This document shows positions 30,482 to 40,166 of a stretch of 64,000 nucleotides of DNA, one piece after another. A program made the translations under genes and the position numbers. The stretch is from contig NZ_LT629784.1 of the NCBI RefSeq assembly GCF_900105595.1, positions 4,135,001 through 4,199,000 of the forward strand, given 5' to 3'. The DNA comes from Stappia sp. ES.058. Its GTDB lineage: Bacteria; Pseudomonadota; Alphaproteobacteria; Rhizobiales; Stappiaceae. The notes under the pieces were generated by a model. It worked only from the letters and a program-made list of their open reading frames with translations. It did no database searches and had not been told where the DNA came from. Position 1 is the stretch's first letter. Every line of letters begins with the position of its first letter.

Positions 30482-30500
30482 TCAGTTGTATGACAACATA
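30482..30500 (-). promoter_or_regulatory. Candidate GntR operator, hyuA promoter
   Basis: On the minus strand this reads TATGTTGTCATACAACTGA. It includes TTGT-ATG-ACAA (30486-30496 on the plus strand), a perfect inverted repeat that fits the FadR-type consensus TNGTNNNACNA. TCATACAACTG recurs exactly at 32129-32139, and TATGTTGTCATA at 23961-23972. It lies about 62-80 bp upstream of hyuA. Confidence 0.65.
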
Positions 30501-30545
30501 CTAGGTAGGAATGTCAAGAAGTATGATGTCCGATTCCTTCCCGAA

Positions 30546-32066
30546 TCAACTCGCCGTCCGCGCGTCCTGCGGAAGCAGGTCCTCAGGCATGTTCTGATAG
30601 CAGACGGGCCGCAGGAAACGCCTTATGGCCAGTGAACCGACGCTCGTCGCACCGAAGTTCGTGGAGGCGGGGTAAGGGCCGCCATGGACCATCGCGTCGC
30701 AGACTTCCACGCCTGTCGGATAGCCGTTGACGAGCAGGCGTCCAGCCTTGCGTTCCAGCACCGGGACCAGATCTTGCGCCTGGTCATGATCGCCCTGGTC
30801 GAGCTGCAGCGTGCAGGTGAGCTGTCCGCGCAGTCCTTCCGCGACGGTTTTCATCTCTTCACGGGACGACACCGTGACGACCAGTCCGAGCGGGCCGAAC
30901 ACCTCTTCGGCGAGATGCGGCTCGGCGAGAAACCGGTCGGCCTGCGTCCTGAGCAGGGCCGGTGCTGCCTGCCGGTCCTCCGGCGTCGCGGCGCGACACA
31001 CAACCGTGCCGCCGGCCGCCGAGAGAGCGTCCACGCCCGTTTTGAAAGATGTGGCGATGTCCGCGGTTAGCATGGTCTGTGGCGCAACCTGCGACAGCGC
31101 TGCGGCGGCTTCGGCGATGAACGCCTCGGCGGCCTCGCCCTCCTGAAGCACCACGACGCCGGGGTTGGTGCAGAACTGCCCGACACCCATCACGAGCGAT
31201 GCCGCCCAGTCCCGCGCGATGGCGGCGCCACGTGCGCGCTGCGCCGCTTCCAGCACGAAGACCGGATTGACCGATCCGAGCTCGCCAAAGAAGGGAATGG
31301 GTTCTTCGCGGGAGGCGCAAAGGTCGAACAGCGCCCGTCCGCCGCGCAGGCTGCCGGTGAAGCCAATGGCCTGCACCAGCGGGTGGGTGACGAGCGCTTC
31401 ACCGGCAGCGCGATCCGCGCTTTGGATGAAGCTGAAGACACCATCCGGCAGGCCGCAGGCGACGCGCGCCTCGTTGATGGCCTCGGCCACGAGTTCCCCA
31501 GTTGCGGGATGGGCCGGGTGCCCTTTCACGACGACCGGACACCCGGCGGCCAGGGCCGAGGCGGTATCGCCGCCGGCCGTGGAGAAGGCGAGCGGAAAAT
31601 TCGAGGCTCCGAAGACGCCTACAGGGCCGAGCGGGCGCATGCAAAGCCGCAATTCGGGGCGCGGCGGTGTTCGCTCCGTCAGGGCCTCGTCGCGGCGAAA
31701 GTCGAGATAGGCGCCATCCCTGATATGGGCCGCGAACATGCGAAGCTGGCCGGTGGTGCGACCGCGCTCGCCCTCCACCCGTGCCTGCGGAAGGCCGGTT
31801 TCACTCATGACCGTTGTTGTCAGATCTTCGGCGCGCGCCTCAATCGCCTCGGCAATGGCCTCCAGGAAGGAGGCGCGCTGTGCGCGGGTGGATTGGCCGT
31901 AGGCGGAGAAAGCTGCTTCCGCGGCGCGCACCGCGCTGTCGATCTCCTCCGCTCCACCGTTGCAGAAGGAATGGGCGGGGCCGGTGACAGTCCTGCTTTC
32001 GAAACGCTGGTGGCTGCCGGTTCGGCGACCTGCGACAAGATGCTGGCCATGCGGACGATACGTCAT
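30546..32066 (-). CDS. Alpha-ketoglutaric semialdehyde (2,5-dioxovalerate) dehydrogenase, copy 1
   Basis: 506 residues from ATG 32066 (GGGAG a few bases upstream). Aldehyde dehydrogenase with Asn156 in ASNFPLAFS, GFTGS at 235-239, catalytic Glu262 in FFGELGSVNP and catalytic Cys299 in GQFCTNPG. The layout MTYxPHGxHLxAG and the end RRFLRPVCYQN are those of KGSA dehydrogenases that turn 2,5-dioxopentanoate into 2-oxoglutarate. The divergent kdgD makes exactly that substrate, so the two form the end of the glucarate/galactarate route. A second copy is at 46769. Confidence 0.88.
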   Translation of the reverse strand: MTYRPHGQHLVAGRRTGSHQRFESRTVTGPAHSFCNGGAEEIDSAVRAAEAAFSAYGQSTRAQRASFLEAIAEAIEARAEDLTTTVMSETGLPQARVEGERGRTTGQLRMFAAHIRDGAYLDFRRDEALTERTPPRPELRLCMRPLGPVGVFGASNFPLAFSTAGGDTASALAAGCPVVVKGHPAHPATGELVAEAINEARVACGLPDGVFSFIQSADRAAGEALVTHPLVQAIGFTGSLRGGRALFDLCASREEPIPFFGELGSVNPVFVLEAAQRARGAAIARDWAASLVMGVGQFCTNPGVVVLQEGEAAEAFIAEAAAALSQVAPQTMLTADIATSFKTGVDALSAAGGTVVCRAATPEDRQAAPALLRTQADRFLAEPHLAEEVFGPLGLVVTVSSREEMKTVAEGLRGQLTCTLQLDQGDHDQAQDLVPVLERKAGRLLVNGYPTGVEVCDAMVHGGPYPASTNFGATSVGSLAIRRFLRPVCYQNMPEDLLPQDARTAS

Positions 32067-32126
32067 TAAGGCGCTCCCTAGGGTTCGGTTGGATCGCGGT
32101 GCGGGCAAACTCAACATAAAATAAGA

Positions 32127-32139
32127 CATCATACAACTG
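32127..32139 (+). promoter_or_regulatory. Candidate GntR operator, kdgD/aldehyde dehydrogenase gap
   Basis: CATCATACAACTG in the 136-bp gap between two divergent genes. Its 11-base core TCATACAACTG also occurs in the hyuA promoter on the other strand. One site could control both directions. Confidence 0.6.
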
Positions 32140-32175
32140 TTGACTTTCATGTGATGGCGAGTAGAACCTGATTGA

Positions 32176-33117
<942 letters not shown>

Positions 33118-33143
33118 TCCTCCCCTCCGATCGGCCTGCCGAA

Positions 33144-33179
33144 GGCTCGTGGGCGGTGAAGCGCCCGCGGGCCTTTTTT
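33144..33179 (+). terminator. Rho-independent terminator after kdgD
   Basis: Stem GGCTCGTGGGCG (33144-33155) with CGCCCGCGGGCC (33162-33173, two G-T pairs), loop GTGAAG, then six T at 33174-33179. Starts 27 bp after the kdgD stop. Confidence 0.88.
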
Positions 33180-33225
33180 GCTGTTGGGCCCAGGTCACGC
33201 CTTGGGCCTCTTCCAATGCCTGCCT

Positions 33226-34035
33226 TCACGGGATGAGCGTCGCGTCCAGGCGGCTTTCCTTCATCATCAGGAGCGCACCCGCGAGGAATCCCGCCGCGCC
33301 GAGGCACAGCAGCACATTGGCGGAAGCGGCGATCCAGGCGGGCTCCGGTCCGCGCGGTATGTAGGCCAGAATGCCGGCGCCCATGAAGAAGATGCAGCCG
33401 AGCAGGTTCGCCGTCACGATCCGCCAGTCGAGGTCGGCCGGCTTCCAGGACCACCATCCGTGGCCGGCCTCCATGAAGGCCAGATAGCCGGACACGAGGA
33501 AAAGCACCGAGCCGACGAGGCCCGGCAGCCAGATCGTAAGATCGGCGAGATACCAGTGTGCCGGCGGATCGATTGCATCGAACGTATTGAAGTTGAACAT
33601 CACGGTTCCGGCGAACTGGGTGATGGTGCTGAGCCAGCCGACGTTGGACGGTTTCCAGCCGAGGAAAAGAAGCCGCGTCCGACTTTCGGGTGGGCCGCCA
33701 TTCATCTCACCGGCATTGGCCGCCTGCAGGTTCTGCATGAAGCCGGCGCTGGTGAAGAAGATCGAGCCGGCGAAGAAGATGACGGCGATCTCCCGGATCG
33801 TGAGGGGGCTGTCCACGACGGACAGCAGGCTTGCGACAATGAAGTGCAGCGATCCCACCGCGAACAGAAACCCGTTCCACCAGTTGTAGGCGGGCCGGTG
33901 CCAGAAAGGGATGCCCTGCTGGTGCGCGGGGCGTTGCAGGCCCTTGCGATGCTGGCGCGCCCGCAGCACGATCCTGCGCCCGTCGCGCAGGATGCAGCGC
34001 ATGGTGATGAAGGGCCTCGGGCCTCTGGTGTCCAT
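33226..34035 (-). CDS. Multi-pass membrane protein of the glutamate decarboxylase unit
   Basis: 269 residues from ATG 34035 with about six hydrophobic segments (FLFAVGSLHFIVASLLS, VIFFAGSIFFTSAGFM, TITQFAGTVMFNFNTF, LVGSVLFLVSGYLAFM, ANLLGCIFFMGAGILAYI, LLCLGAAGFLAGALLMM). I do not recognise a named transporter family; some segments look like the YrhK type of small membrane domain. It follows gadB by 77 bp on the same strand. The role is inferred only from location: possibly GABA/glutamate related or membrane acid-stress function. An upstream extension of the frame exists but is not protein-like. Confidence 0.65.
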   Translation of the reverse strand: MDTRGPRPFITMRCILRDGRRIVLRARQHRKGLQRPAHQQGIPFWHRPAYNWWNGFLFAVGSLHFIVASLLSVVDSPLTIREIAVIFFAGSIFFTSAGFMQNLQAANAGEMNGGPPESRTRLLFLGWKPSNVGWLSTITQFAGTVMFNFNTFDAIDPPAHWYLADLTIWLPGLVGSVLFLVSGYLAFMEAGHGWWSWKPADLDWRIVTANLLGCIFFMGAGILAYIPRGPEPAWIAASANVLLCLGAAGFLAGALLMMKESRLDATLIP

Positions 34036-34112
34036 TCTCGCGTCCGCGTTCGTTCGTGCCGGAGGCGGGCATTGCCCGCCCGCCGGTTCCCGTCTCGTCG
34101 TGGGCCGTCCTG

Positions 34113-35492
34113 TCAGTGGTGGAAGCCGGAGGCGTCCTCCTCGCCGAGCGGGGTCTTGTGCGGATGGGCATCGAGATGGGTCAGCGCGGAGCGGAGATCC
34201 TCCAGCAGCATCGCGCAAAGGTCCCGGCTGACGCCGTTGCGCACGAGAATGCGCTGGACCGCCTGGTCCTCGCAGTGCGCCGGTAGCGTATAGGCGGGCA
34301 CCTGCCAGCCGCGCACGCGCAGCCGGTCGGCGAGGTCGAACAGGGTGAACCCGGTTTCCGCCCCGTCCTTCAGCTTCCATGACACGGCCGGAATGCCCCT
34401 GGCGCGGTCACCGTCGAAGACGATCTCGAAGGGCCCCATGGCGTCGAGTTCGCGCGCAAGATAGGCGGCGCTGTCGTAGCAGGCACCGTGGATCTTGGCG
34501 TATCCCTCCCGGCCGAGGCGCAGGAAGTTGTAGTACTGGCAGACGATCTGCCCGCCCGGGCGGGAGAAATTGAGGGCAATGTCCTTCATGTCGCCGCCGA
34601 GATAGTTCACCCAGAAAACCATTTCGTCGGGCAGGTCGGCCTCCTCGCGCCACATGACCCAGCCGACGCCAAGCGGCGCGAGGCCGAACTTGTGCCCCGA
34701 GGCGTTGATGGAGCGCACGCGCGGCAGGCGAAAGTCCCATTCAAGTTCGGGCGCACAGAAGGGGGCGAGAAATCCACCGCTGGCGCCGTCCACGTGGATG
34801 GGAATGTTGAGGCCGGTCTCGCGCTCCAGGGTGTCGAGCGCGTCGCTGACCGCCTTCACCGGCTCGAACTCGCCAGTGAAGGTTACGCCGAGCGTCGGGA
34901 CCACGCCGATGGTGTTCTCGTCGCACAGCTTCAACACCTCCTCGGGCGTCATCAGCATGCGACCGTTCTCCATGGGGATCTCGCGGTGCTCCACGTCCCA
35001 GTAGCGGGTGAACTTGTGCCAGCATACCTGCACGGGACCGGTGATGAGATTGGGTTTGTCGGTCGGCTTGCCTTGCGCCCGGCGGCGCGCCTCCCAGCGC
35101 CGTTTCATGGCCAGTCCGCCGAGCATGGCCGCCTCGCTCGAGCCGGTGGTCGAGCAGCCCGTTGCGGGGCCTTCCGGTGCGTGCCAGAGGTTGGCGAGCA
35201 TCCGCACGCAGCGCGCCTCGATCTCTGCGGTCTGCGGATACTCGTCCTTGTCGATCATGTTCTTGTCGATGCAGGCATCCATCAGATCGTGGATTTCCGG
35301 CTCTTCCCAGGTCTGGCAGAAGGTGGCCAGGTTCTGGCGGGAATTTCCGTCCAGCATCAGTTCGTCGCGCACTGCCATGTAGATACGGCGCGGGTTTTCC
35401 TCTTGGTCGGGGAAATGCGATTTCGGCAGCGAGGCTGACAGCGTCCTGGCGCCGTAGATCTCGTCATCGGGATTGTCGGTCTTGCGGCTCAT
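34113..35492 (-). CDS. gadB: Glutamate decarboxylase
   Basis: 459 residues, PLP enzyme, close to the usual 466. It converts L-glutamate to GABA with uptake of a proton, a known acid-resistance system. The PLP lysine is Lys268 in [11 protein letters not shown], preceded by [13 protein letters not shown] (Asp/Ala PLP contacts) and [19 protein letters not shown]. The C-terminal region resembles other bacterial GADs, ending EEDASGFHH, the His-containing tail that inhibits the enzyme at neutral pH in E. coli GadB. The operon neighbours are unusual: an iGluR-like channel and an amide hydrolase remnant upstream, a membrane protein downstream. No gadC antiporter is present here. Confidence 0.95.
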   Translation of the reverse strand: MSRKTDNPDDEIYGARTLSASLPKSHFPDQEENPRRIYMAVRDELMLDGNSRQNLATFCQTWEEPEIHDLMDACIDKNMIDKDEYPQTAEIEARCVRMLANLWHAPEGPATGCSTTGSSEAAMLGGLAMKRRWEARRRAQGKPTDKPNLITGPVQVCWHKFTRYWDVEHREIPMENGRMLMTPEEVLKLCDENTIGVVPTLGVTFTGEFEPVKAVSDALDTLERETGLNIPIHVDGASGGFLAPFCAPELEWDFRLPRVRSINASGHKFGLAPLGVGWVMWREEADLPDEMVFWVNYLGGDMKDIALNFSRPGGQIVCQYYNFLRLGREGYAKIHGACYDSAAYLARELDAMGPFEIVFDGDRARGIPAVSWKLKDGAETGFTLFDLADRLRVRGWQVPAYTLPAHCEDQAVQRILVRNGVSRDLCAMLLEDLRSALTHLDAHPHKTPLGEEDASGFHH

Positions 35493-35542
35493 CGGGGGTA
35501 CTCCGTTTCAGGTGCGCAAAGAGGGGCTGGTCGGGTGGGACG

Positions 35543-36044
35543 TCATGCGGGCCGGGCCTGCTTCAGGACGCCGCTTGCGTCGTTTGAAAGGCGGTCGAGA
35601 TGCTCCAGTGGAAGGATCAGCGGCACGCCTGTGTCCGCCAGGGTGCCGAGATCGAAGCTGGCGTAATTCAGGTTGCGGTAGGTGTGCAGGTGAAAGCGCC
35701 TGCGGTCCAGATCCGACAGGTTGGTCCTGCATGTGTATTCGGTCGCCGGAGCCTCGTCCTCCGGCCCCGAAAGCCCCGCGACCTCCAGACGGCCGTTGTC
35801 GGCCGCCCTGGGCGTTGTCGAGATCCCGCGCGGCCTCGCGCGTCGGCATTCGCCCCGGCATCGTCACGGCGAGAAACGCGTGCCCGCTCGTGTAGTCCAG
35901 CGCGGCATTGCCCTCCAGATGCGAGGAAAAGGCCTGCCCGGACGGGCAATAGGCGAACTGGTAGGGAAGGTCCTCGGTCAGCTCCAGGGTCCTGACGAAG
36001 TAGGCACGGTCGGCGGCATCGCGGTAAACGAGGGAGGTGCACAT
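35543..36044 (-). pseudogene. Linear amide C-N hydrolase (choloylglycine hydrolase family), internally deleted and frameshifted
   Basis: The N-terminus MCTSLVYRDAADRAYFVRTL starts with the catalytic Cys2 of Ntn hydrolases (penicillin V acylase, bile-salt hydrolase). After GNAALDYTSGHAFLAVTMPG the frame breaks. A different frame gives the family C-terminus YTCRTNLSDLDRRRFHLHTY, then LEHLDRLSNDASG, and stops at 35543-35545. Only about 165 codons remain, less than half the usual 320-350, so the middle is deleted. It lies between the iGluR-like gene and gadB. Confidence 0.8.
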
Positions 36045-36116
36045 CCGCTTGTGCGCTTGTGGTCCCTTGCTGATCGAGTTCGCGGCAAGACGGCGCGCCG
36101 GGCGTCGCCTGTCTTG

Positions 36117-37229
36117 TCATGGGTTGAGGCCGAAGTACTCTGCCGCGATCTCCCGTACGGCCCCGTCCTCGCGTGCGCCGATGATTTCGACGGTCATGGG
36201 CTTGCGGATCGGACTTCCCGGCGGCAGGCCGAAACCGTATTTGTCGGGGTTGAAAATCGCACCGACCACATTCAGCGGTATGTCGGGGTTCACATGCGCA
36301 TGATACTCGAGCACGGGCTTGTCGCCGATGACCGCCTGGATTTCGCCGTCGACCAGGGCTTGTGCGGAATGTGAGATGTTGGGGTAGGCGATGAACGTCA
36401 GGCCCGCCGTCTGCGCATAGTCTTCCGCCGTGCTGCCTTCCGTGACACCGACTGTCAGACCGGGCAGGTCGGCAACGCTGCGGATTTGCCCCTTGAAGGC
36501 CAGCGTCGTCATGACGCTTGTGACAGAGGACGTGACGAACGCCACGACGATGATGCCGAACACCAGCCACAAGCCCTGCCAAATCCGTCCGATCCAGCCG
36601 AACAGGTTCTTACGGCTCGGCGGTCTACCCGACATGGCGATGGTCATCACGAGGTAGAAGCTCTCGGCAATACCGTCCCGCCACCGTGTTGGAAAGTTCT
36701 TGTCGAAACGCCGGTCGAAGATCGTGAAGCCGACTGAGGCGGCGACAATGATGAGGGCAAGCCAGCCGTAAGCTGCGATGAACCCGGAATCATAGAGGCC
36801 TTCGAGCAGGTTCCAGATGCTGGTTCCGCCATTCTCGTTGACCATGATCCTGAGTCCGGAGTCGAACCAGGGCTGCGTGAACTCGATACGGGCGGCGCGT
36901 GCCTCCGTGATCGTGAGGTTGGTCACCGCGGCGTCGATCCGCGACGCCGCAGCTGCGTCGATCATCTGGCGGACGGTGTCGAATTCCTTGTAGGAATACG
37001 TGAGGTTGAGCTCACCGGCGACCAGCTCCCAAAGCCGGATCGCCATGCCGGAATACCCGCCGTCCTGTTTGATCACGAAGGGAGGGCTTTCATGCACTCC
37101 CACGATCAGGTCCTTGCCGGTCGTGCTCTCCTGCATCTCCTGTGCAAGGAGTGGCGTTCCGGCGATCGTGAGGAATAGAGCGAGGACAAGCGTCGCAATT
37201 GCGCTCGGCCGATTTGAAATCTGGTCCAT
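36117..37229 (-). CDS. Ionotropic glutamate receptor-like ligand-gated channel (GluR0 type)
   Basis: 370 residues. Signal peptide 1-29, then lobe 1 of a periplasmic amino-acid-binding domain (about 41-130) with the conserved LTITEARAARIEFTQP (residues 104-120, the R contacting the ligand alpha-carboxylate). Then TM1 (149-170), a re-entrant pore-like loop (186-203, MTIAMSGRPP) and TM2 (214-242, ending SSVTSVMTTLAF like the SYTANLAAF motif of iGluRs). Lobe 2 follows (251-360). This split binding-domain/channel order is that of bacterial GluR0. The potassium-filter TVGYG is not seen, so ion selectivity is open. First gene of the gad unit. Confidence 0.82.
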   Translation of the reverse strand: MDQISNRPSAIATLVLALFLTIAGTPLLAQEMQESTTGKDLIVGVHESPPFVIKQDGGYSGMAIRLWELVAGELNLTYSYKEFDTVRQMIDAAAASRIDAAVTNLTITEARAARIEFTQPWFDSGLRIMVNENGGTSIWNLLEGLYDSGFIAAYGWLALIIVAASVGFTIFDRRFDKNFPTRWRDGIAESFYLVMTIAMSGRPPSRKNLFGWIGRIWQGLWLVFGIIVVAFVTSSVTSVMTTLAFKGQIRSVADLPGLTVGVTEGSTAEDYAQTAGLTFIAYPNISHSAQALVDGEIQAVIGDKPVLEYHAHVNPDIPLNVVGAIFNPDKYGFGLPPGSPIRKPMTVEIIGAREDGAVREIAAEYFGLNP

Positions 37230-37268
37230 CCGAGGGGCCCTTCCGGCTCATACATGGGTCCACACCCT

Positions 37269-37341
37269 AGTGGTCCGATTCCAACATTTGATTCCCGTTG
37301 CTGCGACCTTGTCAGCAAATGTTGGAACCATAGGGACCACT
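37269..37341 (+). repeat. Bulged palindrome H1
   Basis: 73-nt hairpin: outer stem AGTGGTCC with GGACCACT, a 4-nt bulge ATAG on the 3' side, inner stem GATTCCAACATTTG with CAAATGTTGGAACC (one mismatch), loop 25 nt. It is related in sequence to H2, which lies 16 bp away in the opposite orientation: bases CCCGTT, GCGACCT and GT of the loop are conserved, and the stem bases differ with compensating changes on both sides. H3 and H4 at 53003-53171 have the same layout. Function unknown. Confidence 0.75.
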
Positions 37342-37357
37342 GGCAAGCTTATGTTTA

Positions 37358-37433
37358 TAGTGGAATTTTCGAATTTGACATTTGATGAACGAGGTCGCTG
37401 AAACGGGATTTAAATGTCAAATTCATTCCACTA
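37358..37433 (-). repeat. Bulged palindrome H2
   Basis: 76-nt hairpin read on the minus strand: outer stem TAGTGGAAT with ATTCCACTA, inner stem GAATTTGACATTT with AAATGTCAAATTC, 4-nt bulge GAAA on the 3' side and a 28-nt loop. Inverted relative to H1. Its edge contains the stop codon of the LysE remnant (37431-37433). TCAAATTCGAAAA is shared with H3 at 53146-53158. Confidence 0.75.
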
Positions 37434-37715
37434 GCGGTCCTGCAATGCCAAACGAACTCCAATAGCGCAATAGACGCATCCAACAACTTTGCCCTGCCAT
37501 TTCAAGACAGTCGGACTTCGTCGAAGGAAATCGCCTGTAGCGATACCTGAGCCCGTGGCAATGCCAACGGATGCCCCCGATTCACTTGCTCTGTAGACCG
37601 TAAGCAAGATTGCCGGTCCGGGTATAAATAAAAATACCAATACAATAATATAGTAATTTATTATTTTTGAAATTCTATCATGAACCCTCCTTCGTGCGAA
37701 AAAATTCAACAACAT
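37431..37715 (-). pseudogene. LysE/RhtB exporter remnant with internal deletion
   Basis: 94 codons. The N-terminal part IVLVFLFIPGPAILLTVYRA and GIATGSGIATGD are LysE helix 1 and loop, and the end VVGCVYCAIGVRLALQDR is the LysE C-terminus. The middle 100 residues are missing between GDF and LRRS. The region 37620-37720 is AT-rich, unlike the surrounding DNA. Confidence 0.7.
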
Positions 37716-37736
37716 GGCTTGTAAGAACTTCGATTT

Positions 37737-38131
37737 TCAAAAAGAATTTGTCCAAAAATCATAGGGCCTGCCAGGGGGCCGTCCACCCAGTTCGGTGTCG
37801 AACACATGGCCATCCTTCCTGTAGTCGGTCTTGAGATACTTGTCGCCGGCGGACACCGAAAGGCTGTCGTTCAGCGCCTCGTTGGCGGTGCCGCGCCCAG
37901 ACATTGACGAAGCCGCCGCACCCGAGCGATCTCGCCCGACAGTCTGGTGCGTCAAAGATAGGGTGTGATCTGGAGGGCTTGGTCGCGCGGCGCACCCGAC
38001 GGGGCGGGAGATGCTAGATCATCTGCCAGCGCTTCGGGTCCTTGCGTCAGTGCAAGCGCGACGGCAAGAAACGGCATGCATCCGGCAGCCCGTGCCGTCG
38101 CCCTTCCGGTCCTTGTCACGAACCGCGCCAT
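37737..38131 (-). pseudogene. Secreted protein gene of unknown family, broken
   Basis: ATG at 38131 is 2 bp after the stop of the amidohydrolase remnant. It encodes a basic start and a clear Sec signal peptide (MPFLAVALALTQGPEALADD), then a TGA at 37952-37954. A neighbouring frame continues SLSVSAGDKYLKTDYRKDGH to a stop at 37737. Whether the two were one gene is inferred. I cannot name the family. Confidence 0.4.
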
Positions 38132-38133
38132 GG

Positions 38134-39033
38134 TCAGCCCTCCAGCGTGTTCTTGCGAATCCGTCCGTTCTTGACAATGAGCTTCATGAGCGTGCCGGGA
38201 TCCGCGATCAGATCGATGGTCTCGAGCGGATTGCCGTCGAGGACGACAATGTCGGCAAGCGCGCCGGCCTTGATGACGTCGAGTGGCCTCTCATAGGGGC
38301 TGCGCGGACCGGACAGGCCGAGAAGCTCCGCGTTGCCGCTGGTCAGAAGCCTCAGCACCTCGGCATTGTCGTGCCAGCGCTCGAACTTGGCGAGTTGTCG
38401 TCCCTGTGTGGCGGTTGCCGTGGGGTTGAACAGGATATCGGTTCCAAGCGCCAGTTTCACATTGTGCTTGTCGGCCATCTCAAGGGCCTTGACCGTGCCT
38501 TGTGCGATCAGATTCTGCTGTACGATCTGCGCCGGGTTCGTGTACACGTTCGCGTCCTCGTCGGCGAGGAACGGCTGGATCGACCACCATGCCCCAGCGT
38601 CCGCCATCATGCGCACGGTGTCCTCGTCGGCGAGCTGCCCGTGTTCGATGGACCGCACCCCGCATTTCAGTGCGCGCTGTACGCCCAGCGATGTGTAGAC
38701 GTGGGCGCAGACGTAGGTCTGCCTCTACCGCGGCACGCGTTTCTTCTTCTGAAAACTGGATGCTGTCGACCGGATCATGGTGGAGGCGAGGCCACCGCCG
38801 GACATGATCTTGATTTGGCTCGCCCCGAGCATGAGCTGCTCCCGCACCCGGCGGCACACTTCCGGCACGCCGTCCGCGATTGCCGAGACGCCGGCCTCTT
38901 CCGCGTGGCTCGGGTTGGTCTGCGGCGAGCGAGGCACTTCATAGCGCTGGCGGAAGTCGCCGTGGACCGACGTCTGGGACACCATGGCGCCGGAAGGATA
39001 GATGCGCGGGCCGGGGGGCTGTGGCAGGCGCAA
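38134..39033 (-). pseudogene. Amidohydrolase-family protein, truncated with two frameshifts
   Basis: Metal-dependent amidohydrolase (imidazolonepropionase/prolidase-like). Recognisable in order: GPRIYPSGAMVSQTSVHGDF, IKIMSGGGLAST, then a frame change near 38790 to VDSIQFSEEETRAAVEAD, another near 38724 to YVCAHVYTSLGVQRAL (zinc His) and RSIEHGQLADEDTVRMM, and ALGTDILFNPTATATQG with the catalytic Asp. The N-terminal third, with the HxH site, is missing at 39033. The C-terminal 175 residues are unbroken. It was followed by the secreted protein above. Confidence 0.75.
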
Positions 39034-39568
39034 CCAACCCCGTGCGCCGGACCCTGATATTTCTTACCAAGGAGAAAGACCAGGGTGCGCGCACCCTGCG
39101 TCGCGATAGACCGGATGGTCCTGCCCGGACAATCCGGTCCGACGAATCCCTTTTCGCACGGGGTATTGGCCCAAACCTTGAGTGACCAGATCTAACTCGC
39201 TTTCGGGTTGATGCTTGCGGGCGGGGCAAAGATGGCGCGCTCAGCGCCGCTTTCCACGCGGCCCGCGGGCCCTTGGAACGGCGCGGGAGGGGAACTGCAT
39301 CAGCCGGCGGAACTTGGGGCATTCCAGGTGATCTTCCTCGGGACAGTCGGCGAAATGGTGCAACGCATCGCGCAGCCGTGTCAGGCCCTCGCAACCAAAC
39401 AAGATGCTGAAATTACCGCGAAACCAGAAAGCTCCGGGCTGCAAGGCCAGGGCTTTCGCACGTTTTGGCACGAATTTGGCACACTCAGCGGCAACGCCCA
39501 TCCTGCCGTGTCAACAGCCATCAACAGCGGAACTGCAATCGCCTGCCCTTTGAGGCAGACGGGGAAGA
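39034..39568. other. Gap with one doubtful small ORF
   Basis: A minus-strand frame at 39241-39501 (86 codons) reads AFWFRGNFSILFGCEGLTRL and HHFADCPEEDHLECPKFRRL, which look protein-like with two Cys and two His. No start signal or family was recognised, so I do not call it a gene. The rest shows nothing of note. Confidence 0.35.
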
Positions 39569-39779
39569 TCAGGATTCCTCGACGGTCGTCTTCGGATTCC
39601 GTTTGGCCGCCGCGCCACTGACAAAGCGCCCGCTCTTGGCGCCACGCGCCGAGCCGGTCGAACCGCCACCGGTCTTCTCGAACACCGTCGTGTTCGGGCT
39701 GCGCTTGCTGTGTGCGGTCGTCACGTAGCGACCGCTGACTGCGCTACGATAATGGCCGCCGGATTTCCCCTTTTGCCAT
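39569..39779 (-). pseudogene. Small basic duplicated-motif protein with a frameshift at codon 5
   Basis: With one base removed from the CCCC run at 39767-39770, ATG at 39779 opens a 69-residue protein ending at 39569. It contains two copies of a motif: GRYVTTAHSKRSPNTTVFE and GRFVSGAAAKRNPKTTVEE, about 30 residues apart. The pattern resembles small basic proteins that end in a KTTV tail. The extra base may be real or an assembly error. It lies 38 bp beyond a DUF3892 gene on the same strand. Confidence 0.55.
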
Positions 39780-39817
39780 GGGTCTTGTCCTTCCGACTAG
39801 AGGACAGCCGGTCGCGC

Positions 39818-40078
39818 TTAGCAGTCCGGCAGGTTGTCCAGGTTGTTCTTCGAGGTCTTGTCCGCGGTCGTCCGGAGGTGCCTCTTGCCACCTTCATTGA
39901 CGACATGAACATCCGTGCGATGCCCGGCCCGGTCCACGTAGTAGCTGTGCGTCTTGTTCTCGATATCGCGGATTGCGTCTTCCTTCGGCCGCGGGGACCA
40001 GTGCTCGCCGCTGTTGCAGAGCTTGGTGATATCACCGTCCTCGTCCTTGCCTGAGGCTGTAACTCGCCGATCAGCCAT
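39818..40078 (-). CDS. DUF3892 domain protein
   Basis: 86 residues from MADRRVTASGKDEDGDITKL. The central SPRPKEDAIRDIENKTHSYY and the ending HLRTTADKTSKNNLDNLPDC match DUF3892, a small domain of unknown function common in plasmids and accessory DNA. It was probably co-transcribed with the small basic protein downstream. The Met 13 codons upstream adds sequence that does not look conserved. Confidence 0.75.
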   Translation of the reverse strand: MADRRVTASGKDEDGDITKLCNSGEHWSPRPKEDAIRDIENKTHSYYVDRAGHRTDVHVVNEGGKRHLRTTADKTSKNNLDNLPDC

Positions 40079-40166
40079 CCGATAGGCTCCTTCTACATAT
40101 CGTGCCCAATTTGGCACAGTATACTACATAGCAGAGTCTGGTCGGGAACGAAAGGCGAACTTTCTT

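Noticed and set aside
37268..37434. H1-H2 pair as a MITE with CTAGTGG terminal repeats
   Set aside because: The ends do resemble inverted repeats with CTA flanks, but the H4-H3 pair lacks such ends, so a MITE does not explain the family; kept as an alternative only.
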